DNA from: Sipunculus nudus
Taxonomy: Eukaryota > Annelida > Sipuncula > Golfingiida > Sipunculidae
Direction of reading: 5' to 3'
Length of the DNA: 64,000 nt
Assembly (NCBI GenBank): GCA_026874595.1
Contig: CM049313.1
Coordinates: forward strand, 53,645,659-53,709,658
A model generated the notes under the pieces. The model saw only the letters and a program-made list of their open reading frames with translations, was not told the origin of the DNA and did not search any database. Shown in pieces: positions 57,844-64,000 of this stretch. The position numbers were made by a program, and so were the translations under genes. Position 1 is the first letter of the stretch. Each line of letters begins with the position of its first letter.

Positions 57844-59800
57844 GCTGCAGGAATGTCTTTAGCGTCCGTTTCGGTCGGTATGCCGGCAACCGTTCACACC
57901 AGGGGTTATTCCAGCCCCAGCCACAACTAGTAACTAGTTGTACAGTGACAGAACCGCCTGCCACGTATTATTATAGATAATTATATAATTATATTTTTTT
58001 TTGGTCTCATAAATATGTAAATAAGTTTAGTCCAAAGGCATCGATTAGGCCAGTAGTCAACAGTACCGCCATCTGGCAGTCAAGAGTGAAACTAATGTAC
58101 TAATCACTCTTTCATCCACGCGTTTCACATACGGGATGTATGTATTATTATTACGAAAGGTTTATGTAAATTCCTTCTGTTGGAATTCCATCCAAACATA
58201 CAATAACATTCTTATTATGTCTATTCTTTCCAAAATAGTCCTCATTTTAAATGTTAAATATTAACACGAAAGGTGCAAACAAATTCTTTTATTATTAATA
58301 ACGATTATTAATTACGATTCACGTGAATCCCTCAGTATAACATTTTACCAAGCGAATGAGTCCATTTGACGTATTATACAGTCCTGTTACACGATGCTGC
58401 CGGTGCTGCCATCTGACCGCCGAGGTTTGTACTAATCCGCCTTCCAGCTCCCTTCGTTAAACCCGAATTTATAGTGCAATATCACTAAAACTTTCAAATC
58501 CGCTATACGGGATATAGTTTACTTAAACCAGATTAATCAGTGGTATAATTAAGTAATAAAATATATAAGAATTATCAGTTAGCAGTAACAGTAGCGTTAC
58601 AATGTTATTCTTCTACGTTCATTACTGATAGTGATACGAAGGTTATCTCATTGAAACGAGTTTCACAAGTGTTACGATAGATTTACTATGACAGCTCATG
58701 CAAGATAAGGTATTAAGCTTTTAACAGATAGTTTTCCTACATCATAGCTAACTGTCAATAATTTTTAAAAGAATTTAGACTGAAATTACTAGGATACCAC
58801 TTACCTCTCGCTCATCGCCATCCAGCTGAGAACTTTTTTTTCTGTTTTGTTGATGCATTTTTATTTACCTTCCGCCAACCAAAGTAGTGCGCTTAAAAGA
58901 GCACTGTACAAAGTGATGCCGGTTTAGCTGTATAGATTCACGCCTCTAGCTTGCTCCCACGCCTCCATTTCACCTCGATTAGTAAATTGTTTATCCATAT
59001 TCCATATACCCATCGCTCAGATCCTGATGTGTTTACTTTTAGGGCAGCATAACTTCTAGCACGATTCCTCCGCGTTCAGCCCCCTCACTGCACGAATTAC
59101 GTGCCAAAGACAGGTGTCTCATAGCCTCAAAACCTATTACCCAGATTAATTTATTTAATGTGTAATCATGATGTTTACATCACGCTAAGCCGGGAGTTTT
59201 TCCATTAGACTAATTTCACAGGGAATTATGTGACCCTACGTTTCTTTAGGGTCATGATCTAAGTGGTAGAGAGAAGATAGTATACGCCGTAGTCTATTGC
59301 ATTAAACAGACATTCTCCCTGACGGGCCCGCCATCTAACCTCCACGCAATCATTCATATTTCGCTGTAACTATTATGAAGGCACAAAACCCCATCTCCTT
59401 AAATTTTAGAACGTTTATTTCGTCATAAATATCCATAGTATATCTGATAAGGGAAACAGATCATTTAGATAGGCCCGTGTTCCGATTAATTTGATGTGAG
59501 GTCTGTACTAATGCTATGTAGGATTGTGAAGTCATGTCATACTGATATGGTTGCATTAATAGCTTTCACATGCCATATATGAATATATTCATAAATAAGT
59601 GTATCTATGTATAAGGTATAATCCATGTATAATGGGTGTATAAGCTACCTATGCGATTTAAGATTAATAGTAATACGTATGAGACATATGGAGCTTACAC
59701 TACACAGTTAGCCATGAAACCTAATTAAAACTAAAATATTTGTAGACTGATATACGAATATTGTAACCTATAATATCTGTTCGATCAATTAAATGTTCGA

Positions 59801-59855
59801 GTCCAGCCTTGCTCCTCTTGTTGGCAACAAGCTGACCACGGTCTTTCTTCTTCAG
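59801..59855 (+). repeat. 55-bp exact direct repeat, copy 2
   Basis: Identical to 57351-57405. It is followed by AATAAAGTTC. Its 3' end (TTTCTTCTTCAG) is a consensus splice acceptor. Confidence 0.9.
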
Positions 59856-59934
59856 AATAAAGTTCATCCATCCACTTTGTCTTGGGTTCTTCCTTTGACA
59901 TGGAGCGGACCTGCCTTACCCCCGGTCCGCGACA

Positions 59935-60949
59935 AAATTGCGCAGCCTGCAGGATGTGATGATGGGAGGAACGGACATCCCGGATTTTGTGGTCTGGCGT
60001 AAATCATCCTGATTTGTCCTGTGTCCTGTAGTGGCAGATGTTTCGCCCTGACAGCCTATGCTGTATCTTCTTGTGGGACTATCAGATCCTGTGGGTATGT
60101 GTACACCAACCAACTGACTGATATATTCCATATTTATTGTTTGTGATCACCCACCACGCCTTCGCGATTAACTGTGCTCGTCGGTCTGCTTGTTGGAGAC
60201 AGTGAAGTGAACTGTTTCAAGTGACTGGGCGCTGGGGCCGGCCAAGCGTCTGGTGTCGAAACTAACTTCTACGTGACTCTTTACATGGACAGGTCCATCG
60301 CCAGTGCGACGGGGTGGCGCTTCAGCGCTTGCAAAAGCGCTAACGGACACTACAAGGACATCGTATATATATATAAACATCGTATAGTGTTTTATCCTAT
60401 CAAAGGGTGATAATATACAATGTTGATATGCACCAGATTCACATAATTCTGTATTTTTTTTTTTAGTTTCATAACGTATTTGCAGTAGGCATATAGACAT
60501 GTACTCAAAGAGATTCCGTGATATGCACCAGGCATAAAGATATGTTAAGATAGTTTTGAATACAATAAGTTTTCATGGTCTTAAGATATAATCATTTGTA
60601 TCATAATGTGCAGGTGAGTAACCTTACCTTTCCTTGGTAACCTGCCAGTGTGGTGTCTATGCCAGGTAAGACTTTTGGGCATTTTCTCCAGGCAGTAGAG
60701 ATAGTAGGATGTTAGATATTATTATTGTAACTTCTCTTCCTTTTTCACCAATGGTACTTAGAATCGGGTATCTGAAATAGATGTAATATTCAGACATGTA
60801 ATAGTTAGTATAAAGTAACTGTACTTTTCATGTAATATTCAGTATTTCTACTGTACTTTCCATGTAATATTCAGTGTAAGGCAACATTAAGTTGATATAG
60901 AGTACCTGTACGTTCCAGGTAATATTTAGGATAAAGTAAGTCCCTAGCC
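59935..60949 (+). other. Untranslated leader of the gypsy element
   Basis: About 1 kb between the candidate LTR end and the first Gag codon. Short diverged tandem units (TGTACTTTYCATGTAATATT) lie at about 60805-60935. No conserved frame. Confidence 0.45.
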
Positions 60950-62183
60950 ATGAGGTATCCTCGCACCTTGGTAGTGAAATCCTTACCCGAGGATGTGAAG
61001 AGGGCCGAACTTGAGGCACACTTCGGTTCTGTCGGCACTGTGGAGACGTTTTGGTGTCCACCGACACATGGTATGTAGTGTACGCTTCTTCCACTAGTGT
61101 CGCCACTGCCGAGGGCACCTTGAGTTCGGTTAAGTTGTCGGCCCAAGTGGAGCCGGTTAAACTTCTTCTGTCTCCTGCAGTAGAGTCAGATGAACCTATT
61201 ATAACCACGTTGTTGGACTCTGACCCCCTAGATAACCTTCTAGATACACTCAGTCCTGAGAATTTGGCCAAATTAAAATCCAAGCTTGACGACAGAGTGG
61301 CTGGGGTACAAGCCCCTCCAGTACATACGTATACAGTTACCCAACGTCCTCGTCTCCCGACCTTTTCCGGAGATCCAGGAAAGGATCTGTCATATAGCCA
61401 ATGGCGATTCCAAGTTCAAGGCCTTCTGGATAACCCCCACTATCATAGAGGTGAGGTGGAGGAGGTGGTAAGGCTTTCCCTTCGGGGCACAGCCGCCGAA
61501 ATTCTTGTATGCTCTGACCCCGGGACAAATGTCGTTAGTTTACTTCAGCAAATCGATTTAATGTTTGGGGAAGTAGTAGACTTTAATTTGCTGCGTGAAC
61601 AGTACTACAGTGCTCAGCAGGGCCCCGGGGAGAACATTGTTCAGTGGGGGTGTCGCCTCCAAAAGTTACTGCATTCACTTAAGGGCAGAGGGTTAATTAC
61701 TCCCACTGAGGCTGACAACAGCCTCAGGTCTAGATTCTGGTATGGCCTGCACCCCACATACTCCAAAAGTTAGAGGCTTTGCGAGCACCCTTACGAACAG
61801 GCAGGCCCTTTGACGAATTATTTAGTTCTGCCAGAGAGCTGGAGGTAGAGTACAAGGGGGATCTATCGGCATCTGGCCCATCGTCCGTCAGGGTGTCCAC
61901 TCCCAGTCAGGCTGGAAAAGATAAAACCCCAATACAACAACAGACGAATGTAGATTTGGCACAGGCCGTAGATACTGTAATAAAAAAATTAGAAGCTCTA
62001 GAAACCCGACTGAGTAAACTGGAAGAAAAAGGTTCTTACCACAGTAAAGCGGCCCCACTTACTAATCCTTCTCCTGGCAGTACCAATGGCAGCACTCCTA
62101 AAGGTCCCAGCCAATTATTTTGTAGCCACATTCTGCGTGATTGTGTCGCCCGTAGGGATGTGAACGGCCGGCCGTTAAACTAA
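60950..62183 (+). pseudogene. gag: Ty3/gypsy Gag, PNMA/Arc-like, frame broken
   Basis: Three successive frames each carry part of one Gag. The first, from ATG 60950, encodes MRYPRTLVVKSLPEDV and a helix-strand pattern like an RRM fold, as in the N-terminal region of PNMA-family Gags. The frame is lost near 61070. The second (to TAG near 61771) carries the capsid-like core, with LPTFSGDP and W-F-V-LL after it, LRGTAAEIL, and later LMFGEVVD and YYSAQQGPGE, the order seen in PNMA/Arc-type capsids. The frame is lost near 61765. The third (to 62183) has a coiled-coil-like stretch (KKLEALETRLSKLEEK) and the remnant of a CCHC zinc knuckle in which only one leading Cys, the His and the last Cys remain (FCSHILRDC), so the CxxC part appears deleted. 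Each step is a one-base loss, either decay or assembly error. The product would form the particle shell in a functional relative. Confidence 0.75.
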
Positions 62184-64000
62184 AGTCCGCCTGCAGCAGT
62201 CGGTGGGGGGTTGCAGGTGAGAAGCGTGTCCCCACAACAATTCCGGTAGAGCTGGTAGGTAATGTTGATCGGGTAGGGCTTATGGCAAATGATACTCCTA
62301 CCACGGGTTTAATTGATTCTGGCTCGGCCATTTCTACTGTTGCTGAGTGGTTTTACAAGAAATACTTAACATCTTGTCCTATATTGCCCGTTGACCAAGT
62401 ATTGGAGGTTGAAGTAGCTGGCGGAGGAAAACTGGAGTATTTAGGAATTGTGGAGTTAGAGGTAAACTTCCCTTCAATCCTTCAGGATACTATTTTTCCC
62501 ACTCCAGTCTTACTTGTTAAAGACACCAGCTTTAACATTACCACCCCTTTTGTAATTGGGCAAAACATTATTAAACATTGTGTCCGACAACTAAGGGCAA
62601 TCAAGGGACCAAGGTTTGTTCAAACCGCAGGGCTATCTGATCCCTGGCGATTGGCTTGCAAAAACCATTGTCTTTCCAATTGTATAACATCCAAACCAGT
62701 AGGTAGAGTAATGTGCAACAAACAGGTCCTCATACCTGCCCATCATAGCTGTTTTGTACCCGGAGTAACACGAACATGTACATATGGAAAAACCAGCGTA
62801 GTCACCGAACCAGAAGGTCAGTTGCCTGCCGGACTAGTTTTGGACCCCATATTCATGCAGGTAAATTTTAAAAACAAAACCAGTAAACGGGTCGATGTTA
62901 AAATTTCCAATTTGACAGCTAGTCCAATTACTATTTCAGCGAAAGCTTTGCTTTGTTCGCTACAGGTCGCCTCTGTAATACCTTCATTTACTCAGGATTC
63001 TATCCCTGTCCCGGAAGGCGTCAATGACCACTTTAATATTGGAACCTCATTGTCTGAGGAAGAGCGTCGTAAAGTTTTAAGTCTCTTAAATACTTGGACC
63101 TCTGTCTTCTCTGTTAATGAATCAGACATTGGCCGAACCGATAAAATCAAACACCGGATTGTTTTAACCGATGAAACGCCCTTTAAAGAACCCTATCGGA
63201 GAATCCCTCCTCATCTATACGAGGAAGTCAGGTGCCACCTTAATGAAATGCTGGAGGCAGGGGTAATTCTCGAAAGTTCTAGTCCATTTGCTTCGGCCAT
63301 AGTCCTTGTCCGCAAGCCTGATGGCAAATTAAGATTTTGCGTGGATTATCGTAAATTGAATGCCCGCACGGTCCGTGATGCGCATTCTCTACCTCGGATT
63401 GATGACACGTTAGACTCTCTAGTCGGCAGTTACTTTTTCTCCTCTCTCGATCTTAAGGCCGGCTACTAGCAAGTTGAAGTGGAGGAGGAAGATAAGCATA
63501 ATACCGCATTTACAGCCGGTCCATTAGGGTTCTACGAGTTTAACACGATGCCCTTCGGTCTCGTTAACGCGCCAGCATTATTCCAGCGCTTAATGCAAAA
63601 AACTATGGGTGATTTGCACTTACCTCAATGTCTCCTTTATTTGGATGACATTATAGTCTATAGCTCCACTTTTGAGGAGCATCTTGAACGGCTGGAGGCT
63701 GTATTCAAGCGCCTCAAAAATGCCGGTTTAAAGCTTAAACTGAGCAAGTGTCATTTCTTTCAGACCAAAGTCCGTTATCTAGGCCACGTGGTTTCAGCTG
63801 ATGGCATTCAAGCAGACCCTGCCAAGGTAGATGCGGTAAAGCAGTGGCCCACACCAAGTACAGTAACTGAAGTTAGACGGTTCCTAGGTTTCGCTAGTTT
63901 TTACCGTAAATTTATCCCTCATTTTGCTGAGGTAGCACGTCCCCTCCATGACCTTCTTAAGGGCATCTCACCTAAAAAGAAGAGTAAACCTGGTAGGTAC
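62184..64000 (+). pseudogene. pol: Ty3/gypsy Pol: protease and reverse transcriptase, nonsense codon, partial
   Basis: One frame is open from about 62183 through 63466. It contains an aspartic-protease motif DSGS at 62315-62326, a linker, and reverse transcriptase starting near 63130: LVRKPDGKLRFCVDYRKLN and SSLDLKAGY. There a TAG at 63467-63469 replaces the Trp codon usual after GY in this family (one base change from TGG). After the stop the same frame stays open to the window end, with FGLVNAPALFQ, the catalytic YLDD at 63638-63649, and GHVVS and FLGFASFYRKFIP, which lead toward the RNase H region. RNase H and integrase would lie beyond 64000. The gene order protease then RT and these motifs place it in Ty3/gypsy (Metaviridae-like). 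Gag frame loss and the nonsense codon make this copy defective. Confidence 0.88.

Larger units (their letters stand above)
57406..59800. other. DNA inserted between the 55-bp repeats
   Basis: AT-rich and non-coding, with a CT/poly-C run at 57810-57843. TGTACAGTGACAGAACC at 57939 could be another LTR-like start, but no matching end was found. No exon recognised. Confidence 0.4.
57120..59934 (+). mobile_element. Candidate 5' LTR of the gypsy element, interrupted
   Basis: TGTAACACGGGG at 57120 looks like an LTR start and GTCCGCGACA at 59934 like an LTR end, followed at once by the internal leader. If 57406-59855 is removed, the LTR would be about 365 bp, with an AATAAAG signal and a T/C-rich U5. 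The removed part is bounded by a 55-bp exact direct repeat (57351-57405 and 59801-59855). No primer-binding site is obvious after 59934, and no 3' LTR is in the window, so the assignment is tentative. Confidence 0.4.

Noticed and set aside
61828-62183. Programmed frameshifting as an explanation for the Gag frame changes
   Set aside because: No canonical heptamer slip site at the break points, and one break is inside the N-terminal domain where recoding would make no sense.

Overview
The window reads as nuclear DNA of an animal, most likely a marine invertebrate such as a mollusc or another lophotrochozoan. The reasons are long (AT)n, (AAT)n and (GT)n arrays, tRNA-derived SINE-like repeats, solo LTRs, short exons with GT/AG introns, and a Ty3/gypsy element whose Gag resembles the PNMA/Arc-type retroelement lineage. 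There is no bacterial gene organisation, no operon, no CRISPR array and no intact rRNA or tRNA gene. The species cannot be named from sequence alone. Most of the window is repeats and duplications, and real coding sequence is sparse.

Genes. Two paralogous three-exon genes on the minus strand encode a small secreted protein: a signal peptide followed by one lectin-like (probably concanavalin A-like, jelly-roll) domain split across two exons. Copy A (22162-24602) is intact and predicts about 220 residues. Copy B (5288-7688) has the same exon sizes and splice phases but carries one extra base in an A-run in exon 2, which breaks the frame. About 2 kb upstream of each first exon lies another paralogous exon. 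It is intact in copy B (9529-9692, perhaps a galactose-binding-type domain) and decayed in copy A (26897-27043). Two Thr/Ser-rich mucin-like exons (35056-35283 and 52869-53056, minus strand) are also a paralogous pair, and the second one is frameshifted. The genes therefore look like a young, partly decaying cluster of secreted, possibly carbohydrate-binding proteins.

Architecture. A direct segmental duplication links roughly 5.2-11.9 kb with 22.1-29.9 kb. A large inverted duplication links roughly 13.7-18.9 kb with 44.0-54.8 kb. The right arm has grown by a fourfold tandem array (about 820-bp unit, 46.3-49.4 kb), a solo LTR (44098-44975), a 1.28-kb foldback-type DNA element (50927-52210) and a mucin-exon segment. 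Because each duplication gives a paired locus, several insertions can be compared with an empty site inside this same window: the hAT element at 24701-26176, the solo LTR, the foldback element and a 156-bp tRNA-like element.

The right end (57.1-64 kb) holds a degraded Ty3/gypsy retrotransposon: a candidate LTR interrupted by about 2.45 kb with a 55-bp exact direct repeat at its edges, then a frameshifted Gag, then protease and reverse transcriptase with a nonsense codon. It runs off the window. Single-base frame breaks recur in otherwise well-preserved coding sequence, so residual assembly error in homopolymers is a live alternative to true pseudogenisation.
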